From contig NZ_JBMDWJ010000277.1 of assembly GCF_048595215.1 (NCBI RefSeq), positions 1 through 26,608 on the forward strand: a DNA stretch of 26,608 nucleotides, read 5' to 3'. The DNA comes from Siphonobacter sp048595215 (GTDB lineage: Bacteria > Bacteroidota > Bacteroidia > Cytophagales > Spirosomataceae). Below are positions 7,398 to 14,498 of the stretch, one piece after another; the stretch's first letter is position 1, and each line of letters opens with the position of its first letter. Under the pieces are notes generated by a model, which saw nothing but the letters and a program-made list of their open reading frames with translations, was not told the DNA's origin and searched no databases. The position numbers and the translations under genes were made by a program.

Positions 7398-8585
7398 TTA
7401 TATGTTATTAGAATTCTTAGTCTTCCTATGAAAGAAAAAGCGGCCATTGATCTTGGTAGCTAATCGCGTCCCTGGTTGTTCGATGTATCGATAGGATAGA
7501 AAGCTGATGGCGATTAAAAGAACACTTGCTCCTGTAACAACTAGCCAGAACTCGATTACACTGAGCTGCGGAGCCTTCTCTTCCCCGATGACAAACATAA
7601 AAACAGTGTACAGCACAATCCCGTGTAACAGATAAATACTGTAGGTAACCTGCCCTAACAGCCGGGAAGTAGTGGCTTTGAGTATACCCCAAAGCGAGTT
7701 GCCCGCCGCAATACTCGTAAAAACAATCGTTGTACACACAATTTCCATGCTGTCGTTGCCTTTGAATGGATACACCAAAAGCGTTAGACAAATCAGGATT
7801 AGGAAAGAGGCTGGTTGGCTTGAGGACAGAGCGACCAGCCGGGGAATACGGATCAAATAGACGGCCAACCCTCCCGCTAGAAAGGTCAGTAAGTAATAGT
7901 TAAAAATGAGGTTATTATAGAAGATAGAAACGACAATCCCGAGTAGTATAAAAAATAAAACGGGGTGTATTCTCGTACGATAAAAAACAACGCCGATGAG
8001 CGGTAAAGAAAAGTAAAACAACCACTCGTATACCAATGACCAAGTAACACCCGCAGTGATTAAAAAGGTATTTTCTACACCATTGATGTTGGGAATACCA
8101 TAGATCGAAAAACCGAGCCACTGTAAAATTTCTGTAGCAATTAAGGAGGGACTTTCGCGTAATGTAAAGTCAGACCTAACGGCAACGATGCCTACCATTA
8201 CGGCCATTGTAAACGCATATAGCGGGGCTAATCTAAAGAATCGGGAAACGAAAAAGGCCGGCCAATGAATTGGTTTTTCCCGGGATTCACTGAGCTTAAG
8301 AAAGAATAAAAAGCCCGTAATCATGAAGAACACGACGACGCTGATCTTCCCAAGCTGAATATATAAATCGGAATCCGGTACGGCCCATTTTCCAGTATGC
8401 AGATACACGTACCAGAATGTGGCATGATGTAAAAAGACAAAGAAGGCCAGATAACCTCTTAATCCTTCGATGGTTACGTATTTTACTTGGGCAGGAACTA
8501 AAACGGAAGATCGCTGGATAAACAATAGGATTCCCAGCACAATCCCCAAAGAAGATAAGGCAAAAATACTGTTAAAGGGGGACAC
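7398..8585 (-). CDS. Acyltransferase 3 family membrane protein (OafA/YrhL-like)
   Basis: Multi-helix membrane O-acyltransferase that would transfer acetyl or another acyl group to a cell-surface glycan; the substrate cannot be told. 395 aa with about ten hydrophobic helices. Family marks: IEGLRGYLAFFVFLHHATF (39-57) with the R43-G44 pair and His53/His54, and FFMITGFLFFLKL (86-98). The frame opens at a GTG (8585), with an in-frame stop at 8598-8600 just upstream and no ATG before the first helix, so GTG is the likely start. Composition is lower than its neighbours: two sampled 60-base lines have 37% (7921-7980) and 43% (8281-8340) GC, against 53% for a feoB line (5041-5100). This hints at an accessory or acquired gene. 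It follows yigZ by 72 bases but has its own promoter candidate. Confidence 0.9.
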   Translation of the reverse strand: MSPFNSIFALSSLGIVLGILLFIQRSSVLVPAQVKYVTIEGLRGYLAFFVFLHHATFWYVYLHTGKWAVPDSDLYIQLGKISVVVFFMITGFLFFLKLSESREKPIHWPAFFVSRFFRLAPLYAFTMAVMVGIVAVRSDFTLRESPSLIATEILQWLGFSIYGIPNINGVENTFLITAGVTWSLVYEWLFYFSLPLIGVVFYRTRIHPVLFFILLGIVVSIFYNNLIFNYYLLTFLAGGLAVYLIRIPRLVALSSSQPASFLILICLTLLVYPFKGNDSMEIVCTTIVFTSIAAGNSLWGILKATTSRLLGQVTYSIYLLHGIVLYTVFMFVIGEEKAPQLSVIEFWLVVTGASVLLIAISFLSYRYIEQPGTRLATKINGRFFFHRKTKNSNNI

Positions 8586-8615
8586 GGTCGTATAAAGTCA
8601 GGTAGATTACTCCTT

Positions 8616-8623
8616 CAAATATA
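8616..8623 (-). promoter_or_regulatory. -7 promoter element for the acyltransferase gene
   Basis: The minus strand reads TATATTTG, a match to TAnnTTTG, about 30 bases upstream of the GTG start. No good -33 TTG is seen. AT-rich sequence makes a chance match more likely here. Confidence 0.35.
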
Positions 8624-8657
8624 CTTTAAAAATAAATAGCTGTACTTTACTTAAAGG

Positions 8658-9275
8658 TTAAACGGTAGCAATCCACCTTACGCTTACGCCACTCGTTTTC
8701 TCCAACTTTCCAACCATCGTCTCTACCAGTGCTTTCCGAACCATAAACTCCAAACTACACTGATTATCGAATTGCTGATTCAAAATGCGTACGTTGTCAT
8801 CTTTCATGACCTTCATGACATCGTTCATTTGCAGATAATCGAAGTCAATGCGATATACTTCATTGACCGTTTTCTCGACCAGTGTAGCCTCATGAATGGC
8901 CTCCTGTGTAGCCTGTTTGTAGGCGTTAATTAAGCCCGGTACACCCAATAGCGTACCGCCGAAATAACGAACCACCACTACTAAAATATTGGTCAGATTA
9001 TTCGATAAAAGCGTATTCAGAATGGGCTTCCCCGCCGATCCGGAAGGTTCCCCATCATCATTGACGCGAAAGACCGTCCGGTCTGGACTCAACCGATAGG
9101 CCCAGCAATAATGGCGGGCTTTGGGATGTAGCTCCCGCAATTCAGCTATGTACTGTTTAACTTCCTCTTCGTTTGCCAACGGGTAGGCGTAACCGATGAA
9201 TTTACTGCCTTTGTCCTTGAACAGGCCTTCCGCCGGAGCCTCTATGGTTTGATACGTATCGTCTGCTTCGGTCAT
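8658..9275 (-). CDS. yigZ: YigZ/IMPACT family protein (UPF0029)
   Basis: Cytosolic protein of the widespread YigZ/IMPACT family, whose biochemical role in bacteria is not settled; the eukaryotic relative IMPACT acts on translational control through GCN1. 205 aa from ATG 9275. The frame extends through GTG and TTG codons to 9281, but ATG is preferred. The N-terminal domain shows KGSKFIGYAYP, the signature VNDDGEPSGSAGKPIL and VVVVRYFGGTLLGVPGL. The C-terminal part (about 135-205) fits the DUF1949 ferredoxin-like domain. It starts 6 bases after the rhamnose mutarotase stop, so it is probably cotranscribed with that gene and dxr. Confidence 0.93.
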   Translation of the reverse strand: MTEADDTYQTIEAPAEGLFKDKGSKFIGYAYPLANEEEVKQYIAELRELHPKARHYCWAYRLSPDRTVFRVNDDGEPSGSAGKPILNTLLSNNLTNILVVVVRYFGGTLLGVPGLINAYKQATQEAIHEATLVEKTVNEVYRIDFDYLQMNDVMKVMKDDNVRILNQQFDNQCSLEFMVRKALVETMVGKLEKTSGVSVRWIATV

Positions 9276-9281
9276 CAACAC

Positions 9282-9611
9282 TTATAATGCAAATATTTTT
9301 TTCATCAGTACCCATTTTTCACCGGGTTGGGCGGAGGGAATGGCCTGCTGGTATTTCCACATCAGTTGTTCCCATTCCTGTACTTTCGGATTGGCGGCGT
9401 CGGCGGCAGCTTTCGCTTCAAAGGAAAATTGATCCGTCACTTCCATAATCATGAACAGGCGATTACCCGTCCGGTAAATTTCCATGGCCGATACTTCCTG
9501 CCCGAGGATACTCTCCTTAATTTCCGGCCAGATGGTTTCGTGGTATTGTTCGTATTCAGCAATCAAAGCGGGATCGTCTACCAGGTCAAGGGCCAGGGCG
9601 TAGCGTTTCAT
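9282..9611 (-). CDS. L-rhamnose mutarotase family protein
   Basis: 109 aa, the size of RhaM/YiiL enzymes, which interconvert alpha and beta anomers of L-rhamnose. The family signature is present near the N-terminus: EYEQYHETIWPEI (19-31), with the His24 and Tyr22 expected in the active site, followed by AMEIYRTGNRLFMIMEV and the C-terminal tryptophan-rich part QEWEQLMWKYQQ. The start is ATG 9611. It lies 16 bases after dxr and 6 bases before yigZ. No rhamnose catabolic genes (rhaA, rhaB, rhaD) are nearby, so the true substrate and the reason for the linkage are open. Confidence 0.88.
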   Translation of the reverse strand: MKRYALALDLVDDPALIAEYEQYHETIWPEIKESILGQEVSAMEIYRTGNRLFMIMEVTDQFSFEAKAAADAANPKVQEWEQLMWKYQQAIPSAQPGEKWVLMKKIFAL

Positions 9612-9627
9612 TCAACAATACAGTTAA

Positions 9628-10797
9628 TTAGTATAGAGAGTGTGATTTTAGTAATTCAGCCGCTAAACGACGCGTTTCCGTATCCGTCTGCACGTAATCT
9701 TCGTAGCTGGGATTCGCCTGATACGACACCTTTTCCAGGCACTCGCCAATCAGATCCGACATTTCCAGAAACCCAATCCGATCGTTCAGAAACTCGGCTA
9801 CCGCTACTTCATTGGCCGCATTCAGAATACAGCAGGCATTCCCCCCCCGTTCGAGAGCGGCGTAAGCCAGGGCCAGATTGCGGAAGGTCTTGGCATCCGG
9901 TTGTTCAAAACTGAGGGTCGGATAATCCATGAAGTTGAAGCGGGGAAAATCCGAAGGCATCCGGTTGGGATAGCCCAGGGCAAACTGAATAGGCAACCGC
10001 ATATCGGGCAAACCCATCTGAGCCTTCATGGAACCGTCTTCGAACTGAACGAGGGAATGAATGATGCTTTGCGGATGCACGACTACCTCGATCTGCGGAG
10101 CTTCGAGGCCAAACAGCCACTTCGCTTCAATGACTTCCAGGCCTTTGTTCATCAGACTGGCGGAGTCGATCGTAATCTTGGCTCCCATCACCCAGTTGGG
10201 GTGTTTCAGAGCCTGAGCTTTGGTAACGGTTTTCAGAAACTCCCGGTCCTTTCCGCGAAAAGGTCCACCCGAAGCGGTCAGAATGATCTTCTCGATGGGG
10301 TTATGAAACTCCCCAACCAGACACTGAAAAATGGCCGAATGCTCGGAATCGACGGGGTAAATATTGACGCCTTTTTTCCGGGCGGCTTCCGTAACCAACT
10401 CCCCCGCCACGACCAGTGTTTCTTTATTCGCCAAAGCGATGGACTTCCCGGCTTCGATGGCTTTCAGCGTGGGTAACAAGCCGGCGTATCCTACCATGGA
10501 CGTCAGTACTAGATCAATACTTTCCATCTGTACCACGCTGGCCAGGGCCTGAATCCCGCAGTAGACTTTTATATCCAGTGATTCCAGGGCAGACTGAACT
10601 GTTGGAAAAAGGTCTTCATTCCCAATTACCACGACATTCGGCTTGAACTCAGCCGCCTGTTCAATGAGTAAGGATGCGTTATTCTGGGCGGATAAAACTT
10701 CTACCTGAAAAGCTTCCGGGTGACTCCGCACGACGTCCAGGGCCTGCGTACCAATGGAGCCAGTTGAGCCCAGAATGGCAATATTCCGTTTTTGCAT
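9628..10797 (-). CDS. dxr: 1-deoxy-D-xylulose 5-phosphate reductoisomerase
   Basis: Second step of the MEP isoprenoid pathway: NADPH-dependent conversion of DXP to 2-C-methyl-D-erythritol 4-phosphate in the cytosol. 389 aa, normal length. The N-terminal Rossmann motif is ILGSTGSIGTQALDVV (8-23). Substrate and metal region: VDSEHSAIFQCL, then LTASGGPFRG, then MGAKITIDSASLMNKGLEVIEAKWLF, the family signature. The start is ATG 10797. The gene begins 38 bases after the GH3-family stop and ends 16 bases before the mutarotase gene. Assignment is certain; it also shows the organism uses the MEP pathway. Confidence 0.97.
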   Translation of the reverse strand: MQKRNIAILGSTGSIGTQALDVVRSHPEAFQVEVLSAQNNASLLIEQAAEFKPNVVVIGNEDLFPTVQSALESLDIKVYCGIQALASVVQMESIDLVLTSMVGYAGLLPTLKAIEAGKSIALANKETLVVAGELVTEAARKKGVNIYPVDSEHSAIFQCLVGEFHNPIEKIILTASGGPFRGKDREFLKTVTKAQALKHPNWVMGAKITIDSASLMNKGLEVIEAKWLFGLEAPQIEVVVHPQSIIHSLVQFEDGSMKAQMGLPDMRLPIQFALGYPNRMPSDFPRFNFMDYPTLSFEQPDAKTFRNLALAYAALERGGNACCILNAANEVAVAEFLNDRIGFLEMSDLIGECLEKVSYQANPSYEDYVQTDTETRRLAAELLKSHSLY

Positions 10798-10835
10798 ACG
10801 AATGGGTACTCTTTAAAAAGGGGGCTTTACTAGAT

Positions 10836-12335
10836 TTATATTAATTGCTTGAGCTGATCCGCAACCATGCGGTCATTCGCCAGACGGGGTACTTTATTCT
10901 GTCCACCCAACTTGCCCTGGCTTTTCATAAACTCAATAAAGGCTCCCCGACGTAAGGACGTCAATTGAAGACGCTGTAGAATACTTCCGCTGATTAGATC
11001 GTCGTAATAGACATTGAGTTTGGTCAGGTTAGTATCGAGATCCTGGCGGAACTGCTCCAGATCATGCGGTGGATTAGCAAACTCAATCAGCCACTCGTGG
11101 TACGGCAAACCGCCTTCGGGAGGGGCTACCTGCGGAGCTACCGTAAATTCGACCACTTGCGTTTCGGGCTGACGACTCACGGCGTAGGCCATCGCTTTTT
11201 CAACTTCCTCACCAATCACGTGCTCGCCAAATGCTGAAATGAAGTGTTTGATCCGTCCCGTCACGATAATCCGATACGGATCTTTCGAAACGAACTTCAC
11301 CGTATCCCCAATGTTATACCCCCAAAGGCCGGCGTTGGTATTCATGATGACGGCGTAGTTCTTGCCTACTTCCACTTCGCCAATGCTCAGGCGACGGGGG
11401 TTCTCCGTGAAAAATTCCTCCACCGGTATAAACTCATAGAAAATACCCTGATTTAGTAACATCAGTAAACCCGGATTCACCTGACTATCCTGATAGGCAA
11501 TGAAGCCTTCCGAAGCCGGGTACGTCTCAATGGAATCGATTTTCTTACCGATGGAATCGTAAAGTTTCGCCCGGTACGGCTCGAAATTGACGCCGCCGTA
11601 CACAAAGAGCTGAAAGTCCGGAAACACATCCTTGATTTTCTTACCCGTACGGGCTTGAATCCGATCAAAGTACATCTGCACCCAGGGCGGAATGCCCGAG
11701 ATGAGTGACATGGGCTGGTGAATGGTCTCGTCAATGATCCGGTCGAGCTTGGTTTCCCAGTCGTCAATACAATTGGTTTCCCAGCTGGGCAGCTGATTCG
11801 TCCGCAAATAACCCGGAACGTGGTGATTAGAAATACCAGAAAGGCGACCCACGTGAATCCCATGTTTGATCGTCATCTCCGGACTTCCCGAGAGAAAGAT
11901 GAGTTTTTTATCCAAAAACTCCGAGCGTCCTGTTTCGTGGATGTAGCTTAACAGAGCATCCCGAGCACCATTGATGTGAAAACCAATGGATTCTTTAGAT
12001 AAGGGTATGTATTTGATTCCCGACGTAGTACCCGAAGTTTTAGCAAAGTACAGGGGCTTGCCCGGCCAGAGAATATCCGGCTCGCCGTGGGTTACTTTCT
12101 CTACGTAAGGTTTCAGAGCTTCGTAGTCCCGAATGGGTACAGCCTGCTGAAAGTCAGCGTGGGAGTGAATGTCTTTAAAAAAGTGATTCCGCCCAAACTC
12201 GGTGTTCCGGGCGGAATCCAGTAATTTATTTAACCAAAACTGCTGCGTTTCAGCGGGTTTACGTTCCCACTGACGACGCTTTGATATAACCCAGGCCGCG
12301 ACGGGCTTTGCTAAAACTGACCGAATGGGTACCAT
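10836..12335 (-). CDS. GH3-family acyl-adenylate/amide-forming enzyme
   Basis: Member of the GH3 (auxin-responsive promoter) family, ATP-dependent enzymes that adenylate an acid and, in plants, join it to an amino acid. Bacterial substrates are mostly unknown. 499 aa. The adenylate-forming motif is clear: YFAKTSGTTSGIKYIPLSKE (positions about 95-114). Further family segments: MSLISGIPPWVQMYFDRI, FVYGGVNFEPYRAKL, YPASEGFIAYQ, and GYNIGDTVKF with TGRIKHFISAFGEHVIGEEVE near the hinge. The start is ATG 12335, about 20 bases below a TACTTTTG promoter element. Probably first gene of a unit with dxr, the mutarotase gene and yigZ. No metabolic partner in the window points to a substrate. Confidence 0.9.
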   Translation of the reverse strand: MVPIRSVLAKPVAAWVISKRRQWERKPAETQQFWLNKLLDSARNTEFGRNHFFKDIHSHADFQQAVPIRDYEALKPYVEKVTHGEPDILWPGKPLYFAKTSGTTSGIKYIPLSKESIGFHINGARDALLSYIHETGRSEFLDKKLIFLSGSPEMTIKHGIHVGRLSGISNHHVPGYLRTNQLPSWETNCIDDWETKLDRIIDETIHQPMSLISGIPPWVQMYFDRIQARTGKKIKDVFPDFQLFVYGGVNFEPYRAKLYDSIGKKIDSIETYPASEGFIAYQDSQVNPGLLMLLNQGIFYEFIPVEEFFTENPRRLSIGEVEVGKNYAVIMNTNAGLWGYNIGDTVKFVSKDPYRIIVTGRIKHFISAFGEHVIGEEVEKAMAYAVSRQPETQVVEFTVAPQVAPPEGGLPYHEWLIEFANPPHDLEQFRQDLDTNLTKLNVYYDDLISGSILQRLQLTSLRRGAFIEFMKSQGKLGGQNKVPRLANDRMVADQLKQLI

Positions 12336-12358
12336 GTACTAGACAATTGCTCTGTCCG

Positions 12359-12366
12359 CAAAAGTA
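12359..12366 (-). promoter_or_regulatory. -7 promoter element for the GH3-dxr-yigZ unit
   Basis: The minus strand reads TACTTTTG then CGG, a full TAnnTTTG match in the 56-base gap between the thioredoxin-like gene and the GH3-family ATG, predicting a leader of under 20 bases. A -33 TTG is not evident. Confidence 0.45.
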
Positions 12367-12391
12367 CGTAAACTTTGGGTTGTTCGACCAG

Positions 12392-12697
12392 TTAGGCGTG
12401 ATTCCCTACCAAACGAGATTCTACCTGATCCATCGTCTGGGCATCGGCACATCCTTCATGCCGCCAGATTTCCCGACCCTTCCGCAAGCCCAACACCGTT
12501 GGGTTCGAGCGAATTTTATACCGCTTAAATAATTCATCTTCTGTGCCACAAGCTACTCGCAGCAAACGAGCGTCTTTAGGGTGCTGACTCACGAAGCTTT
12601 CCAGCACTCGTTCAGCCTGGCTTACCGAGGGGCTGTATTGTTGAAAAATCAACATCAGCACGCACTCTTCGCTCTGGAGAAATTCTTCCAAAGTCAT
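12392..12697 (-). CDS. Thioredoxin-fold protein lacking the CxxC active site
   Basis: 101 aa, cytosolic (no signal peptide), from ATG 12697. The order of segments follows thioredoxin: hydrophobic strand CVLMLIFQQY (12-21), helix AERVLESFVSQHP, strand ARLLRVACG, helix EDELFKRYKI, then SNPTVLGLRKGREIWRHEG, where Pro66 sits at the cis-proline position and the glycine-rich hairpin follows. At the place of the WCGPC active site the sequence is YSPSVSQ (21-27), with no cysteine. Redox catalysis by the normal mechanism is therefore unlikely, and a binding or chaperone role is possible. Sits 56 bases upstream of the GH3-family gene, same strand. Confidence 0.72.
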   Translation of the reverse strand: MTLEEFLQSEECVLMLIFQQYSPSVSQAERVLESFVSQHPKDARLLRVACGTEDELFKRYKIRSNPTVLGLRKGREIWRHEGCADAQTMDQVESRLVGNHA

Positions 12698-12832
12698 AAC
12701 GTTCCGGATTAAAATGATTGAACTATGAAACTTGAAATGGCCAATAATTCAGTCGACAGTCCTAATCAGCTCATTGGCTTTTCCAGCTTTAATTCTGGAT
12801 CCAACTCACTGACTACGAAGTCTAACTCTTCT

Positions 12833-12856
12833 GCGTATTCGTGAGACCGAATACGC
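12833..12856. repeat. Perfect 9-base inverted repeat
   Basis: gcgtattcg and cgaatacgc flank the 6-base spacer tgagac. It could be a hairpin or an operator-like site; no T-run follows in either direction. It lies about 135 bases upstream of the thioredoxin-like start and far from pdhB. Confidence 0.5.
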
Positions 12857-13237
12857 AACGTTGGCAAGACCTGATCAACAGAAACTTACCGAGGCACTCA
12901 AAGGGTCGAACGGCGGCTCGTTCATCCCGTTTTCAGTTCAATGGAGGGGGGTAATTTGTTTCAAGTCACCGCATCGCCCGGTTAGAAAAGCTTAGCCGAC
13001 TTAAAAACGTAAGCATAAAATTCTACCAAAATCTCTTCTCAAAGTAACAAAAAAAAATCAAAATTGTCAATGTTTAATATTACTTTATAATGCAATAGTT
13101 ATATTTTAAAAAAATTTATTTTACCGACCTCCCTTTTTATTCCCTATTTTTTAGTCGTAAGACTGCTTTTCCCAGAAATTTAGACGGGACTCCCAGTAAA
13201 AGTTTAACGATAAATGGGGAATCATGGGGCAGAAACC

Positions 13238-13267
13238 TTGTCAATTGCTGATCCATTCCTAATTTTG
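13238..13267 (+). promoter_or_regulatory. Bacteroidetes-type promoter for pdhB
   Basis: TTG at 13238-13240, 19 bases, then TAATTTTG at 13260-13267: a full match to the TTG / TAnnTTTG arrangement. It predicts transcription from about 13273 and a 45-base leader to ATG 13318. An AT-rich tract lies immediately upstream. Confidence 0.7.
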
Positions 13268-13317
13268 AAGGTCTTTACGAAGACATTCAAGCTGGACATA
13301 CGACAGAAACTCTGAAC

Positions 13318-14301
13318 ATGAGAGAATTACAATTTCGGGAGGCTCTCCGCGAAGCCATGAGCGAGGAAATGCGACGTGATCCCCGCGTTTTTTTGATGGG
13401 CGAAGAAGTTGCTGAATACAATGGTGCGTACAAGGTATCTCAAGGGATGCTTGACGAATTCGGACCGGAACGCGTAATCGATACACCCATTGCCGAGTTA
13501 GGCTTTGCCGGTATCGGCGTAGGGGCGGCGGCCAATGGCCTGCGTCCGATCATTGAGTTCATGACGTTTAACTTTTCGCTGGTAGCCATTGATCAGGTGA
13601 TCAACTCGGCAGCCAAGATTTACGAAATGTCTGGCGGTCAGTACAATGCTCCGATCGTATTCCGTGGTCCTACCGGTAACGCCGGTCAGCTGGCAGCCCA
13701 GCACTCGTCGAACTTCGAGAGCTGGTACGCCAATACGCCGGGTCTGAAAGTGGTGATTCCTTCCAATCCTGCGGATGCCAAAGGGTTGTTGAAGTCGGCT
13801 ATTCGTGACAATGATCCGGTCATTTTCATGGAATCGGAGCAGATGTACGGCGACAAAGGCCAGGTACCCGATGGCGAATATCTGATCCCCATTGGCGTAG
13901 CCGACGTGAAACGGGAAGGAACCGACGTAACCATCGTCAGCTTTGGTAAAGTGATCCCCCGGATCGTGATGCCAGCCATCGAAGAATTACAGAAAGAAGG
14001 TATTTCCGTGGAACTGATTGACCTTCGTTCGGTTCGTCCGATCGATTACGGCACTTTAGTGAAATCGATCAAGAAAACCAACCGTTGCGTCGTCGTCGAA
14101 GAAGCGGCTCCGCTGGCTTCCATTTCGGCCGAAGTAGCTTATCACCTGCAACGCTACGCGTTCGATTACCTCGACGCTCCCGTTGCCCGCGTAACGAGCC
14201 GCGACGTTCCCCTGCCCTACGCTCCTACGCTGATTGAAGAAGTTCTTCCTAACGCAAAGCGAGTCGTTTCAGCAGTGAAATCAGTACTCTACCGTAACTA
14301 G
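13318..14301 (+). CDS. pdhB: Pyruvate dehydrogenase E1 component, beta subunit
   Basis: Cytosolic subunit of the E1 heterotetramer that decarboxylates pyruvate with thiamine diphosphate. 327 aa, normal length. Family marks: REALREAMSEEMRRDPRVFLMGEEV at the N-terminus with the ThDP-contacting Glu, DTPIAELGFAGIGVGAAANG, PIIEFMTFNFSLVAIDQVIN, then AQHSSNFESWYANTPGLKVVIPS, and the C-terminal transketolase domain with LRSVRPIDYGTLVKSIKKT. The start is ATG 13318. The E1 alpha (pdhA) and E2 (pdhC) genes are not adjacent, so the gene is a single-gene unit with its own promoter and terminator. A branched-chain oxoacid dehydrogenase role is less likely given the strong match to the PdhB pattern. Confidence 0.93.
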   Translation: MRELQFREALREAMSEEMRRDPRVFLMGEEVAEYNGAYKVSQGMLDEFGPERVIDTPIAELGFAGIGVGAAANGLRPIIEFMTFNFSLVAIDQVINSAAKIYEMSGGQYNAPIVFRGPTGNAGQLAAQHSSNFESWYANTPGLKVVIPSNPADAKGLLKSAIRDNDPVIFMESEQMYGDKGQVPDGEYLIPIGVADVKREGTDVTIVSFGKVIPRIVMPAIEELQKEGISVELIDLRSVRPIDYGTLVKSIKKTNRCVVVEEAAPLASISAEVAYHLQRYAFDYLDAPVARVTSRDVPLPYAPTLIEEVLPNAKRVVSAVKSVLYRN

Positions 14302-14323
14302 TACCGATACATCATTAGTAGAT

Positions 14324-14358
14324 AAAACCCCGTTTTCGTTAGCGAAGCGGGGTTTTTT
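14324..14358 (+). terminator. Rho-independent terminator after pdhB
   Basis: AAAACCCCG (14324-14332) pairs with CGGGGTTTT (14348-14356), with partly paired inner bases, and the right arm runs into six T residues (14353-14358). It lies 22 bases past the pdhB stop. Confidence 0.85.
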
Positions 14359-14498
14359 AGTTGAATACTTTGCTCTTCATCCGCAATCGACCAAAGTTTA
14401 CTTAACTTACGCTTCCGGCATCCCGATTTATTTCAAAACCTAAAAGGCTCTGCAACGGTTGTCTTCTTTACACCCTTAAATTCAGAATTTTGAACATT

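Larger units (their letters stand above)
12698..13317. other. Long intergenic region upstream of pdhB
   Basis: 620 bases between divergent genes with no credible coding frame. Contents I can support: a perfect 9-base inverted repeat (12833-12841 with 12848-12856), a G-run block at 12941-12951 also seen upstream of the glycosyltransferase gene, a very AT-rich stretch at 13021-13140 (25 G/C in 120 bases), and a good promoter at 13238-13267. I looked for RNase P, tmRNA and tRNA patterns and saw none. Confidence 0.6.

Noticed and set aside
9327..10476. Two long plus-strand frames (195 and 191 codons) antisense to the mutarotase gene and dxr
   Set aside because: Opposite-strand shadows of secure genes; no domain pattern and no promoter in that direction.
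12698..12960. Possible structured RNA (several short inverted repeats)
   Set aside because: No RNase P, tmRNA, 6S or tRNA signature on either strand and no promoter plus terminator frame around it; only the one perfect inverted repeat is reported.
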